NCBI GenBank assembly: GCA_030149245.1
Contig: JASBRX010000057.1
Span: 1 to 47,025 of the forward strand
Direction: 5' to 3'
DNA: 47,025 nt
Source: Sphingomonas bacterium
Lineage (GTDB): Bacteria > Pseudomonadota > Alphaproteobacteria > Sphingomonadales > Sphingomonadaceae
A model generated the notes under the pieces. It was not told the origin of the DNA and made no database searches. It was given only the letters and a program-made list of their open reading frames with translations. The translations under genes were made by a program, and so were the position numbers. Each line of letters opens with the position of its first letter. The stretch's first letter is position 1. Below, piece by piece: positions 1 through 8,352 of the stretch.

Positions 1-1
1 G

Positions 2-586
2 TCGAACCGTCCGGCCGACGCGCCGATCGGTCTGATCCCGGTCGACGCGCTCTACTCGCCGGTCCGTCAGGTCAGCTACAAGGTCGAGAACACCCGCGTC
101 GGGCAGGAACTCGATTACGACAAGCTCAGCCTCTCGGTCGAGACCGACGGCACCGTGACCCCTGAAGACGCCGTGGCCTATGCCGCGCGCATTCTTCAGG
201 ACCAGCTCGCGCTGTTCGTCCACTTCGACGATTCGGCGATCACCCGTTCGGCACCGATCGGCGTGGCCGCTCCGGCCGCGGCGGAAGGCGGCGCGGGCGA
301 CACCGCGACGATCAACCGCTACCTGCTCAAGAAGGTGGACGAGCTCGAGCTGTCGGTCCGTTCGGCCAACTGCCTCAAGAACGACAACATCATCTATATC
401 GGCGATCTGGTCCAGAAGACCGAAGCCGAGATGCTGCGCACCCCGAACTTCGGCCGCAAGTCCTTGAACGAGATCAAGGAAGTGCTGTCGTCGATGGGTC
501 TGCGCCTCGGCATGGAAATCCCGGGCTGGCCGCCTGAGAATATCGAAGAGATGGCCAAGAAGCTCGAACAGGAGATCATGGGGTAA
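2..586 (+). CDS. rpoA: DNA-directed RNA polymerase alpha subunit, C-terminal part (5' truncated by window edge)
   Basis: The alpha subunit dimerises to start RNA polymerase assembly and contacts UP elements and activators through its C-terminal domain. The frame is open from base 2. It begins in the conserved end of the N-terminal domain ([14 protein letters not shown], then [12 protein letters not shown]) and [18 protein letters not shown]. An alanine/glycine-rich linker follows (about 270-305), then the alpha-CTD with its helix-hairpin-helix features ([12 protein letters not shown], then [16 protein letters not shown]). It ends ...KKLEQEIMG at a TAA at 584-586. The start lies outside the window. 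The next gene is rplQ, the usual order at the end of the bacterial ribosomal-protein operon, but here a palindromic repeat separates them. Identification is secure. Confidence 0.97.
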   Translation, partial: SNRPADAPIGLIPVDALYSPVRQVSYKVENTRVGQELDYDKLSLSVETDGTVTPEDAVAYAARILQDQLALFVHFDDSAITRSAPIGVAAPAAAEGGAGDTATINRYLLKKVDELELSVRSANCLKNDNIIYIGDLVQKTEAEMLRTPNFGRKSLNEIKEVLSSMGLRLGMEIPGWPPENIEEMAKKLEQEIMG

Positions 587-608
587 GGAGCTTCGGCTCC
601 TCCCTTGG

Positions 609-687
609 CCGTCACCCCGGCGAAAGCCGGGGTCTCGTGCGGCGGGGGACAACCTTATGGAGATCCCGGCTTTCGCCGGGATGACGG
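609..687. repeat. Palindromic repeat, family A (rpoA-rplQ intergenic)
   Basis: The imperfect inverted repeat has arms reading ccgtcaccccggcgaaagcc and, on the far side, ggctttcgccgggatgacgg, around a roughly 35-base loop. A second copy of the family lies at 23913-24021. It sits between two genes normally co-transcribed, so it would be carried in the mRNA as a stem-loop. It resembles REP/BIME or small MITE elements in size and symmetry. No coding content is seen. Confidence 0.85.
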
Positions 688-762
688 CTTGATGGGTGGC
701 TCTCCGTCCCACCTGGTCTGGGGTTCCGTAAGACGGCCCCTTAACGAACGAAGGAAGATATC

Positions 763-1185
763 ATGCGCCATAAGTACGGCGGTCGTAAGCTTCAGCGTAC
801 CTCGGCCCATCGCGCTGCGCTGTTCCGCAACATGTCGGCCGCGCTGATCAAGCACGAGCAGATCACCACCACCGTCGCCAAGGCGAAGGAACTGCGCCCC
901 TACGTCGAAAAGCTGGTCACGCTGGCGAAGAAGGGTGGTCTTTCGAACCGCCGTCTCGCCCATGCCCGTCTGCTCGACGATGCGCAGCTGGTGAAGCTGT
1001 TCGACGTGCTCGCGTCGCGCTACGCCGACCGCAACGGTGGCTATACCCGCATCATCAAGACCGGCCCGCGCGCTTCGGACGCGGCGCCGATGGCGATCAT
1101 CGAATTCGTCGACCGCGACGTCTCGGCCAAGGGCCAGGATTCGGGTCCGGTGATGACCGACGAGGATTTCGACGAAGCAGCCTGA
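763..1185 (+). CDS. rplQ: 50S ribosomal protein L17
   Basis: L17 is a structural protein of the large ribosomal subunit. The sequence begins [20 protein letters not shown], the conserved L17 N-terminus, followed by [27 protein letters not shown] and a central block ending [23 protein letters not shown]. At 140 aa it is longer than the 127-aa E. coli protein, with an acidic tail ([11 protein letters not shown]) as is common in alphaproteobacteria. A good ribosome binding site (aaggaag, 751-757) lies 5 bases before the ATG. It is the last gene of the rpoA operon and is followed by a hairpin at 1212-1241. Confidence 0.98.
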   Translation: MRHKYGGRKLQRTSAHRAALFRNMSAALIKHEQITTTVAKAKELRPYVEKLVTLAKKGGLSNRRLAHARLLDDAQLVKLFDVLASRYADRNGGYTRIIKTGPRASDAAPMAIIEFVDRDVSAKGQDSGPVMTDEDFDEAA

Positions 1186-1211
1186 TTTCGGGCACTTCAT
1201 CGACCAGAGCT

Positions 1212-1241
1212 GGGGCGGTCGCACGACGGTGCGGCCGCCCC
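1212..1241 (+). terminator. Probable terminator of the rpoA-rplQ operon
   Basis: A 13-bp stem (ggggcggtcgcac with gtgcggccgcccc, one G-T pair) has a 4-base loop. A modest T-containing tail (ttcgcgttt) follows. It starts 27 bases after the rplQ stop. Position and symmetry support termination, but the T tract is weak. Confidence 0.6.
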
Positions 1242-1301
1242 TTCGCGTTTGGGGCAGGCTAGCAGCCGCCCGCTCCTCTTAACCCGTTCCACTTCTTCTT
1301 G

Positions 1302-1337
1302 AGCCCCTCCCGCCTGCGGGAGGGGTTGGGGAGGGTC
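1302..1337. repeat. Short palindromic repeat fragment, family D-like, beside a CTT-rich tract
   Basis: A 9-bp hairpin (cccctcccg / cgggagggg, 1304-1325) is followed by ttggggagggtc. This looks like a partial copy of the C/G-rich repeats at 26558-26684 and 29004-29170. It runs directly into a pyrimidine tract with repeated cttctt (1336-1364) and then into the family C repeat. Confidence 0.5.
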
Positions 1338-1364
1338 TTCTTCTTATTCTTCTTAGCCTTCTTC

Positions 1365-1455
1365 CGTCATGCTGAACTTGTTTCAGCATCCACCCCTCCA
1401 CCAACACCTCAGTCGCCTGAGGAGCCGTGGATCCTGAAACAAGTTCAGCATGACC
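1365..1455. repeat. Palindromic repeat, family C, copy 1
   Basis: The arms are cgtcatgctgaacttgtttc and gaaacaagttcagcatgacc (near-perfect inverted repeat, about 24 bp), with a roughly 45-base interior. Copy 2 is at 25941-26031 with the same outer arms. The 480-base gap between rplQ and the small ORF at 1669 is largely filled by repeats. From 1456 to about 1625 I see nothing recognisable. Confidence 0.85.
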
Positions 1456-1628
1456 GAAGTGGGGAAGGGGCCGCTCCACGCTGCCTCAACATCGCTTCAA
1501 CTCCGGCAAGGCCCGCTATCCCAAGCAAATGTTGCGACCCCGTAAGAATCGCTGAACTTTGGCGCGGCGTCCGACTGCCCATCTATCGTGCGACGGCCGA
1601 ACCGACGGACACCCGCCGATCGCCGAAT

Positions 1629-1644
1629 TGGCACGCGCCCTGCA
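1629..1644 (+). promoter_or_regulatory. Sigma-54 (RpoN)-type promoter, predicted
   Basis: TGGCACG (1629-1635), four bases, then CTGCA (1640-1644). The invariant GG (1630-1631) and GC (1642-1643) are separated by exactly 10 bases, as required of -24/-12 promoters. The only departure from the TGGCACG-N4-TTGCA consensus is C for the first T of the -12 box. The implied start near 1655 is just upstream of the ribosome binding site (gcaggagg) of the 38-aa ORF at 1669. No activator-binding site was identified. Confidence 0.55.
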
Positions 1645-1668
1645 AACGATGCGGCGCAGGAGGACGAC

Positions 1669-1785
1669 ATGAAGCGGACGAGCGGACAAGGTGCAAGCAA
1701 CGCGGTGGCGATCGCCTTTGCCACATTCCCGCTGCTGGTAATGGCGTGGGTCGCGCATGAAAGCGCGTTGCTCGCCTTTGCCTGA
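1669..1785 (+). CDS. Small hydrophobic peptide, 38 aa, downstream of a sigma-54-like promoter
   Basis: The ATG is preceded by a strong ribosome binding site (gcaggagg, 1655-1662, 6-base spacing). The reading frame also runs open upstream to 1588, but the site with the Shine-Dalgarno sequence gives 38 residues. A polar Lys/Arg-containing N-terminus (MKRTSGQG) is followed by one continuous hydrophobic stretch (about residues 11-38), so the product should be an inner-membrane single-pass peptide or an uncleaved signal-like peptide. No family recognised. The sigma-54-like promoter and the good ribosome site argue that it is expressed; the small size leaves real doubt. From 1786 to 2000 nothing else is seen. 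Confidence 0.5.
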   Translation: MKRTSGQGASNAVAIAFATFPLLVMAWVAHESALLAFA

Positions 1786-2008
1786 AGCGCGGGCTTCAAA
1801 TGTTGGATTTTCTCTGATCTACGCCGGTGCGTGACCCGGCGACCCCCTCCATCGATGCCCCAGACAGCGAAGCGGACAGCGTCACCCGGTGTCGCGTCGG
1901 CGTCGCGCAGATGTTGCCTCACTGACGCGTCGCGGTCGCGAACCGGGCCCTTCGCGGTCGTGTCAGCCGAAAACAATGCATTTTTTGTCCGCATCGTCCG
2001 CCGCCCGC

Positions 2009-2036
2009 TTGACCCAGTCCGGTGTAGCAATAGGTT
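2009..2036 (+). promoter_or_regulatory. Possible sigma-70-type promoter for the prolyl oligopeptidase gene
   Basis: TTGACC (2009-2014) matches the -35 consensus at 5 of 6 positions. A 16-base spacer leads to TAGGTT (2031-2036), a poor -10 box. The predicted start would leave a roughly 20-base leader before the ribosome binding site. Suggestive only. Confidence 0.3.
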
Positions 2037-2063
2037 AAGGCAGTTCCGTTTCAGGAGATACCA

Positions 2064-4217
2064 ATGCGCCGCGCGTCGATTCTCGCCCTGCCGCTTTTGT
2101 TCGTTTCGCCCATTGCCGTTGCCAGCCCGGAGTCCGCGCCGACCATGACCGCACCGCTTTCCTATCCCGACACCCGCCGCGTCGATGTCGTCGACGAGCA
2201 GTTCGGGGAGAAGGTCGCCGATCCCTATCGCTGGCTCGAAAATGATGTCCGCAATGACAAGGAAGTGGCCGAATGGGTCGCGGCGCAGAACAAGGTGACC
2301 GACGCCTATCTCGACACGCTCCCCGGCCGCGACGTGTTCAAGGCACGCCTGACCAAGCTGTTCGATTATGAGCGCTTCGGCATGCCCTATCGTAAGGGCG
2401 GCCGCTATTTCTATTCACGCAACTCGGGGCTTCAGAACCAGTCGGTCCTGTATGTCCGCGATGGCCTGAACGGTGAGGGCCGCGTGCTGATCGATCCCAA
2501 TGGCTGGGCCGCGGATGGCGCGACGGCGCTGGCCGAATGGCTGCCGTCGGAAGACGGCAAGCTGCTCGCATATTCGATTCAGGATGGCGGCACCGACTGG
2601 CGCACGATCCGCGTGCTCGACGTGGCCACTGGCAAGGTACTCGACGACAAGATCGAATGGGCCAAGTTCACCATGGCCGCGTCCTGGGCCAAGGATGGAT
2701 CGGGCTTCTTCTACTCGCGCTATCCCGAGCCGCCGGCCGACGCCAAGTTCCAGGCGCTGAACGAAAATCACCGCATCTATTTCCACAAGCTCGGCACCCC
2801 GCAGAGCGCCGACCGGCTGGTCTATGAAACCCCCAGCCAGCCCAAGCAGAGCCATTATTCGGGCCTGACCGACGATGGCCGCTGGCTGGTGATCTACACC
2901 AGCGAGGGGACCGACAACCGCAACCTGCTGCATGTCATCGATCTCAAGGACCCGGCGGCAAAGCCCAAGACGATCATCGGCGAACTGACCAACGAGTGGT
3001 CGGTGATCGGCAATGTCGGATCGACCTTCTATTTGTCGACCAACAAGGACGCGCCGCGCAGCCGTGTCGTAACGATCGACGTCGCCAGTGCCGATCTGAC
3101 CCCGCGCGAAATCGTGCCGCAGGATCAGGCCGTGCTGAACGGCACGTCGATCGTCGGCGGCAAGCTGATCCTGTCCTATCTGGTCGATGCCAAGACCGAA
3201 GTGCGTCGCCATGCGCTTGACGGGAAACTGCTCGGCAAGGTGACGCTGCCGGGCATCGGCACCGCAGCCGGCTTTGGTGGTGATCCGGACGAGACCGAGA
3301 CGTTCTTCGCCTTCACCAGCTTCAACTATCCCACCACGATCTTCCGCTACGATGTCGCCACCGACAAGGCGACGGTGTGGGCGCAGCCCAAGGTCGCGTT
3401 CGATCCGACCGCCTATGTGGTCGACCAGAAATTCTACACGTCGAAGGACGGCACCCGCGTCCCGATGTTCGTGGTGCGCAAGAAGACGACGACCGGCCCC
3501 GCGCCGACGATCCTGTGGGGCTATGGCGGCTTCAACATCGCCTATACCCCGGCCTTCTCCGCAGCGCGGGTGGCGTGGATGGAGCAGGGCGGCGCGTTCG
3601 TCCTCGCCAACATCCGCGGCGGCGGCGAATATGGCAAGGCGTGGCACGACGGCGGGCGGCTGGCGAACAAGCAGAACGTGTTCGACGATTTCATCGCGGC
3701 GGGCGAATATCTGATCGCTCAGGGGATCACCAAGAAGGACGGGCTGGCGATCCAGGGCGGGTCGAACGGCGGTCTGCTGGTCGGTGCGGTGGTCAATCAG
3801 CGGCCCGACCTGTTCGCGGCGGCGATGCCCGCGGTGGGGGTGATGGACATGCTCCGCTTCGACCGCTTCACGGCGGGACGTTATTGGGTCGATGACTATG
3901 GCTATCCGTCGAAGGAAGCCGATTGGAAGCGGCTGCGTGCCTATTCGCCCCATCACAATATCCGGTCGGGCGTGACCTATCCGGCGATCCTGGCGACAAC
4001 GGCGGACACCGACGACCGCGTGGTGCCGGGTCACACGTTCAAATATACCGCCGCGCTGCAGGCGGCCGATATCGGGCCGAAGCCGCACCTCGTCCGCATC
4101 GAAACGCGCGCCGGCCATGGTGCGGGCAAGCCGACCGACAAGGTGATCGAGGAGACGTCGGACCTCTACGCCTTTGCCGCAAAGTGGACCGGCCTCGACG
4201 TCAAGCCGGTGCAGTGA
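2064..4217 (+). CDS. Secreted prolyl oligopeptidase, S9A family serine peptidase
   Basis: S9A enzymes cut short peptides after proline and exclude large proteins with a beta-propeller lid. The 717-aa length fits a prolyl endopeptidase. A signal peptide (residues about 1-21, ending VAVASPES) predicts periplasmic location. The N-terminal S9A signature DPYRWLEND is at about 54-62, followed by the propeller region to about residue 430. The catalytic domain carries NIRGGGEYGKAWHDGG, the nucleophile elbow GGSNGG with Ser567, the acidic residue in TDDRVV (about 649-654), and His685 in GHGAGKPT. The ribosome binding site aggaga (2053-2058) sits 5 bases before the ATG. All triad residues are visible, so an active enzyme is expected. 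It stands alone as a transcription unit. Confidence 0.95.
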   Translation: MRRASILALPLLFVSPIAVASPESAPTMTAPLSYPDTRRVDVVDEQFGEKVADPYRWLENDVRNDKEVAEWVAAQNKVTDAYLDTLPGRDVFKARLTKLFDYERFGMPYRKGGRYFYSRNSGLQNQSVLYVRDGLNGEGRVLIDPNGWAADGATALAEWLPSEDGKLLAYSIQDGGTDWRTIRVLDVATGKVLDDKIEWAKFTMAASWAKDGSGFFYSRYPEPPADAKFQALNENHRIYFHKLGTPQSADRLVYETPSQPKQSHYSGLTDDGRWLVIYTSEGTDNRNLLHVIDLKDPAAKPKTIIGELTNEWSVIGNVGSTFYLSTNKDAPRSRVVTIDVASADLTPREIVPQDQAVLNGTSIVGGKLILSYLVDAKTEVRRHALDGKLLGKVTLPGIGTAAGFGGDPDETETFFAFTSFNYPTTIFRYDVATDKATVWAQPKVAFDPTAYVVDQKFYTSKDGTRVPMFVVRKKTTTGPAPTILWGYGGFNIAYTPAFSAARVAWMEQGGAFVLANIRGGGEYGKAWHDGGRLANKQNVFDDFIAAGEYLIAQGITKKDGLAIQGGSNGGLLVGAVVNQRPDLFAAAMPAVGVMDMLRFDRFTAGRYWVDDYGYPSKEADWKRLRAYSPHHNIRSGVTYPAILATTADTDDRVVPGHTFKYTAALQAADIGPKPHLVRIETRAGHGAGKPTDKVIEETSDLYAFAAKWTGLDVKPVQ

Positions 4218-4225
4218 TTGCCGAT

Positions 4226-4252
4226 CCCCGGGGGCGGCAATGTCCCCGGGGG
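4226..4252 (+). terminator. Weak hairpin after the prolyl oligopeptidase gene
   Basis: Two ccccggggg blocks (4226-4234 and 4244-4252) can pair as a 9-bp G/C stem with a 9-base loop, 8 bases past the stop. There is no clear T tract, so termination is only possible. Confidence 0.35.
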
Positions 4253-4334
4253 CCGTTGAGATCGCGGCATTTTTGCCGCTTTCTGCCCCGACCGGCTGCC
4301 GCTATCGTCACGGCGAATCGTTGGGGGGCTTTCG

Positions 4335-6101
4335 GTGAAGAAATTCTGGGCAGCGCTGGTCGGCGCAGTGGCGACCGGCGGGCTGGCAAGCGGTGCGCAG
4401 GCCGGCCAGTCCAAGGTGGTCGAAGTGCCATCCCCGCCGCCACCGGTCGTGGTGAGTCCGCCGGCCCCGCCGCCTGTTCCCGCCGCCCCGGTCGCGCCGC
4501 AGCCCGCGACCGCGGCAGACTATGTCGTCTGTGACGGCTATCCGGTCCCGAACCCGAAAAAGAAGCTGAAGCCCGGCGAAAAGCAGCCCGAACACCGGGC
4601 CTGGGGCGGTCTGGGTCCGAACTATGGCATCCGCTTGCGGTCGTTCGGCGTGCAGGGCAGCGCAGCGTGCGAGCGGACGCTTGCCGATCCGATGCTGGTC
4701 CCCGAATTCCGCGGTCGCCGCCTCTCGCTGCTCCGCGCCCGCGCACTGCACGAACTTGCCGAGAAGAGCGACGCCACTGCACTGGCGACGCTGGACGAGT
4801 TCGATACCTTCCACGCGACCTATGCGACGCCGGAGGAGCTTGCCGCCTCGCGCCTCGGCAGCGACGCGCTGCGTGCCATCGCGCTGTATCGCACCAAGAA
4901 GACGGCGGACGCGCAGAAAATGCTCGATTCGATCGTCGCGCGGCGCCCCTATTCGCCCAGCGTGCGGCGGCTGGCGTCGGCGATCCGGTTGTTGTTCGAC
5001 ACCGATCGCGGCAACCGCGTTGCCCAATTGCGCGAACAGGCATCGTATAATCCGGCGATGCTGCGGCTGATGCTGCTGATCGCGTTGCAGACCGGCGATT
5101 TCGAGAATGCCGCGCTCTACGCCGAACAGATTAGTTTCGACTTGCCCAAGAATCGCGGTGGCTGGACGCTGAGCGGTGAGGCGGATCGCAAATATGAGGA
5201 GATCGAAGGTCGCGCGGCGATCCGGGGCGCCCGGGCCTATGCACTGCTCGCGGCGGGAAAGACCGAGCAGTCGGCGATCGAGCTGAAAGGGGCGCGGGAC
5301 GAGGTGGCCTTTGCCGTCGAACCCCCGGCGCCGCGCCCCGACGGGCGCAAGCAGCCCAAGCGGGTCGAAGAGGATTATCGCCGCCGCGTTGCCGCCGGGG
5401 ACAAGGCGACCGAGGTGCTCGACGACTGGTCGCGGGCCATCGCCTTGCGCCTGCGCGCGGGCAAGATGACGATGAAGGCGCTCGCCGACGAGCCTGAGCG
5501 GCCGCGCGGCGAGGCGATGGTCGTCATGTCCGACCTGATTGGACAGCTTCGCGCCGATGATCCGGCCGAAGCACGGGCGATCGATGCCACAATCGACGAA
5601 ATTCGGCGGATGCAGGATCTCGGCATGACCAAGATGCTGCAGCTGGGCTTTGGCGACCTGGTCAAGTTGCTGCCGCGTGGCGAGCATGCCGCCGCCAAGC
5701 CCAAGATGCGGGACGAGGGGAGCAATTTCTGGCGTACCGATATGGAAGGATATCGGGTCATGAAGGGCGACGATCCCCAATTGGTCAATCTGCGGATGGG
5801 CAGCCTGTCGGCGAGCCCGGCGATGGTCGAAGAGGCGGCGATGCTGGTCGCGGCGGACCATGTCCGCGGCCTGGGCAAGGACGCCTTCATCATCGAGAGC
5901 GCGTTGCTGGTCGAGCGCACGGTGACCTATGGCTATTATGGCTATAGCGCCGGCGGCGGGACGCCGCAGGGGTTCGAGTATCGCCTGCTGATCCGCCCGA
6001 TCAGCCTGGCGGCGGGCGAGGAGCCGTCGCGGCAATGGCGGGCGATCAAGGTGGCCGATGTCCGCGCCGCGCTGGCTGACAAATACCCGCCGGCGCAGTA
6101 A
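4335..6101 (+). CDS. Secreted alpha-helical protein of unknown function (588 aa, GTG start)
   Basis: I do not recognise a named family. The start is GTG with a G-rich weak ribosome site (gggg, 4323-4327); it is chosen because it opens directly into a signal peptide (MKKFWAALVG...GAQA, about residues 1-23). A proline/valine-rich linker follows (about 30-58, many PP and PAP units). It then has a globular domain with one early Cys pair (VVCDGYP and SAACERT) and a long series of Ala/Leu-rich helices. Phrases such as TGDFENAALYAEQIS and LLAAGKTEQSAIELKGARD suggest tetratricopeptide-like repeats. The C-terminal part has a short aromatic/glycine patch (TYGYYGYSAGGG). It is probably periplasmic and scaffold-like. 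The neighbours give no pathway. Confidence 0.8.
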   Translation: MKKFWAALVGAVATGGLASGAQAGQSKVVEVPSPPPPVVVSPPAPPPVPAAPVAPQPATAADYVVCDGYPVPNPKKKLKPGEKQPEHRAWGGLGPNYGIRLRSFGVQGSAACERTLADPMLVPEFRGRRLSLLRARALHELAEKSDATALATLDEFDTFHATYATPEELAASRLGSDALRAIALYRTKKTADAQKMLDSIVARRPYSPSVRRLASAIRLLFDTDRGNRVAQLREQASYNPAMLRLMLLIALQTGDFENAALYAEQISFDLPKNRGGWTLSGEADRKYEEIEGRAAIRGARAYALLAAGKTEQSAIELKGARDEVAFAVEPPAPRPDGRKQPKRVEEDYRRRVAAGDKATEVLDDWSRAIALRLRAGKMTMKALADEPERPRGEAMVVMSDLIGQLRADDPAEARAIDATIDEIRRMQDLGMTKMLQLGFGDLVKLLPRGEHAAAKPKMRDEGSNFWRTDMEGYRVMKGDDPQLVNLRMGSLSASPAMVEEAAMLVAADHVRGLGKDAFIIESALLVERTVTYGYYGYSAGGGTPQGFEYRLLIRPISLAAGEEPSRQWRAIKVADVRAALADKYPPAQ

Positions 6102-6207
6102 TTCGATGGATTAACGGACACATAGGTAGAAACCCGATCGCAATTTCCCGTTATGGGCAACCCGGCCGGGACGTGGCAGCTTTGGCAGCATCGAGCGGAG
6201 TGTTGCC

Positions 6208-6345
6208 ATGCCCTCTTACCACGAGATCGCCAGCGCGGATGACCCGATGGACGACGCGCTGCCCGCCGGTTCGGGTTTCCTGATGGTCGTGTGTGGTTCG
6301 CTGCTATTCTGGCTGTTCGTCCTCCTGCTGTTCAGCGCCGGCTAA
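6208..6345 (+). CDS. Small membrane peptide, 45 aa
   Basis: The ATG at 6208 lies 8 bases after a cggag ribosome site (6195-6199). The product has an acidic, polar N-half (MPSYHEIASADDPMDDALP) followed by one hydrophobic segment (about residues 22-43, rich in Leu, Phe and Val), so a single-pass inner-membrane peptide with the N-terminus outside or inside undetermined. No family recognised. Its TAA (6343-6345) overlaps the TAG of the convergent cyclophilin gene (6342-6344). The clean amphipathic layout and ribosome site support it, but comparison with related genomes would decide. Confidence 0.5.
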   Translation: MPSYHEIASADDPMDDALPAGSGFLMVVCGSLLFWLFVLLLFSAG

Positions 6346-6968
6346 GGCACGCGGGTCACCTTCAGGATCCGGATCTTCGGGCTGAGCATTTGCCCCTTCA
6401 TCACGCCTTCGCCCGCAGTCGGTGACGTGGGAGCGTCGAGAATCTTCCACACCACATCCATCCCCTCGACCACCTTGCCGAAGGCGGCATAGCCGAGATT
6501 GTCGCCGGGCTTTGACGGGTCCGCGTCGAGCGAGGGCTGGTCGCCCACGCTGATCGTGAATTCGCCGCGCGCGGTGCCGGGGGCGAGGCGGGCGGTGCTG
6601 ATCGCGCCATTCACATGCTTCACGCCGGTTTGCGTGGTCGGTTCATGCTTGATCGGAGGCAGGATGCGCTTGGGGTCGTTATCGACCCCGAACTGGATGA
6701 AGCCGAACTTGTCGGCGACCTTCACCGTCCGGTAGAAAGCAATGCCGTCGAGCCGCTTCTGATCGGCATAGCGCAGGAAATTGCGCGCGGTAATCGGGGC
6801 GCGTTCGGTCTCCAGCTCCAGCACGATGCGCCCGAAGCTGGTGTCGAGCGCCACTTTCTGCGTTGCCGGTTTCGACGCGGGCGTCGGTGCGGGGGCAGGG
6901 GCCTCCTGCGCCAGTGCGGGGAGGGGGAGCAGCAGGGCTGCGGCGAGCAGGGTGCGGCGCAATGTCAT
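6342..6968 (-). CDS. Periplasmic cyclophilin-type peptidyl-prolyl cis-trans isomerase
   Basis: Cyclophilins catalyse cis-trans isomerisation of Xaa-Pro bonds during folding. The ATG at 6968 gives 208 aa beginning with a signal peptide (MTLRRTLLAAALLLPLPALAQ). The much longer open frame upstream of it is low-complexity and not needed. A short Pro/Ala linker leads into the cyclophilin fold: VALDTSFGRIVLELE, APITARNFLRYAD, the FYRTV motif with the catalytic Arg, and a FIQFG segment with the conserved Gln. GEFTISVGDQPSLD and FGKVVEGMDVV complete the fold. It is convergent with the small membrane peptide gene and divergent from trxB, with 164 bases between the start codons. Confidence 0.93.
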   Translation of the reverse strand: MTLRRTLLAAALLLPLPALAQEAPAPAPTPASKPATQKVALDTSFGRIVLELETERAPITARNFLRYADQKRLDGIAFYRTVKVADKFGFIQFGVDNDPKRILPPIKHEPTTQTGVKHVNGAISTARLAPGTARGEFTISVGDQPSLDADPSKPGDNLGYAAFGKVVEGMDVVWKILDAPTSPTAGEGVMKGQMLSPKIRILKVTRVP

Positions 6969-7132
6969 GCCGCCAGTCTGCCCAGCCGGGCGGCGCCCTT
7001 CAACCGGCTTTCGTCCACAACAGAATCGCTTTGCTGGAAGGCGTGCGGCCACCACCCATGTTGCCTTTGGCGGTGCCGACCCCCTAGATGCGGCACCGCC
7101 ACCCGCTTCACGGGGCTCAACAGGATTTTCGA

Positions 7133-8104
7133 ATGACCGCCACCCACTCGACCCGCATGCTGATCCTCGGTTCCGGCCCGGCTGGCCTGTCCGCAGCCAT
7201 CTATGGCGCGCGCGCCGGCCTTGCGCCGATCGTGGTTCAGGGCATCCAGCCCGGCGGGCAGCTGATGACCACCACCGATGTCGAGAATTATCCCGGCTTT
7301 CGTGAGGTGATCCAGGGCCCGTGGCTGATGGGCGAGATGCAGGCGCAGGCCGAGCATGTCGGCGCGCAGATGATGTACGACACGATCGTCGAGGTCGATC
7401 TGACCAGCCGTCCGTTCCGGCTGATCGGCGATGGCGGCACCGTCTATTCGGGCGATACGTTGGTGATCGCGACCGGCGCGCAGGCCAAATGGCTTGGGCT
7501 GGACAGCGAAGAGGCGATGAAGGGCAAGGGCGCATCGGCCTGCGCGACGTGTGACGGGTTCTTCTATCGCGGCAAGAAGGTCGCGGTGATCGGCGGCGGC
7601 AACACCGCGGTCGAAGAGGCGCTGTACCTCACCAACCACAGCCATGACGTCACGCTGATCCACCGCCGCGACACGCTGCGCGCCGAAAAGATCCTGCAGG
7701 AGCGGCTGTTCGCCAATCCCAAGGTCAAGACGTTGTGGAACAAGGAAGTCGTCGAATTCGTCGGCGGCGGCGATCCCGAGGGGTTGGTGGCACTGCGCCT
7801 GCGCGACACCGTGACGGGCGAAGAGTCCAGCATCGATGTCGAGGGCGGCTTCGTCGCGATCGGCCACCACCCGGCGACCGAGCTGTTCCGCGGGCATCTG
7901 GAGCTGGACGAGGACAGCTACATCACCGTCGAGACCGGGACGACGCGCACCAGCGTGCCCGGCGTGTTCGCGTGCGGCGACGTGATGGACAAGGTCTATC
8001 GCCAGGCGATCACGGCGGCGGGGACCGGGTGTATGGCCGCGTTGGACGCCGAACGCTTTCTGGCCGAGGCGGATTTCGAAGCGGTGGCTCAGGCGGCGGA
8101 GTGA
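7133..8104 (+). CDS. trxB: Thioredoxin-disulfide reductase
   Basis: TrxB is an FAD enzyme that passes electrons from NADPH to thioredoxin in the cytoplasm. The ATG at 7133 (323 aa) was chosen because the FAD-binding GSGPAG motif then falls close to the N-terminus; the open frame extends 45 bases further up without family similarity. Visible features are LILGSGPAGLSAAIYGARAG (FAD), GGQLMTTTDVENYPGF, the redox-active CATC (Cys137, Cys140), the NADP-binding VIGGGNTAVEEALYL and the C-terminal GVFACGDVMDKVYRQAITAAG. Length and motifs are typical of the low-molecular-weight bacterial enzyme. Confidence 0.97.
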   Translation: MTATHSTRMLILGSGPAGLSAAIYGARAGLAPIVVQGIQPGGQLMTTTDVENYPGFREVIQGPWLMGEMQAQAEHVGAQMMYDTIVEVDLTSRPFRLIGDGGTVYSGDTLVIATGAQAKWLGLDSEEAMKGKGASACATCDGFFYRGKKVAVIGGGNTAVEEALYLTNHSHDVTLIHRRDTLRAEKILQERLFANPKVKTLWNKEVVEFVGGGDPEGLVALRLRDTVTGEESSIDVEGGFVAIGHHPATELFRGHLELDEDSYITVETGTTRTSVPGVFACGDVMDKVYRQAITAAGTGCMAALDAERFLAEADFEAVAQAAE

Positions 8105-8352
8105 GCCGCGGAAACTGACGAAGTTTCGGGCAACGTGCGTGAATCTGTCAGCTTTGGGTGACGAAGCTGGCGGATGCGCGGGGTGTTATGCGCGGCGGGC
8201 GCGGAAGTTGGCACTAGGTTTACACGATCGGCGTTGATTTGCGCGGGTTGGCCGCGGCCGGGATTGCGGCACGTCGGTCCGGGCAAGGCGAGTCGGGGGC
8301 GCATCGACCAGTTTATGTGCTCTTTGGGGTGCTGTAGGAAAGGCCCCTTATT

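Noticed and set aside
1299..1760. 153-codon plus-strand frame through the repeats after rplQ
   Set aside because: It is composed largely of repeat sequence and has no motif or ribosome site.
2415..4118. 567-codon minus-strand open frame opposite the prolyl oligopeptidase
   Set aside because: The plus strand contains the full peptidase triad. The antisense frame is an artefact of third-position G/C.
4308..6035. 575-codon open frame on the minus strand opposite the secreted helical protein
   Set aside because: Arg/His/Asp-rich composition without motifs. It is the mirror of a GC-rich gene with a signal peptide and sensible start on the other strand.
6969..7535. N-terminal extension of the cyclophilin reading frame
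   Set aside because: The extension overlaps trxB and is Arg/Ser/Pro-rich. The ATG at 6968 starts a clean signal peptide.
8207..8222. TTGGCACTAGGTTTACA resembling a sigma-54 promoter
   Set aside because: The -12 GC is replaced by AC at the required spacing, and no plus-strand gene follows.
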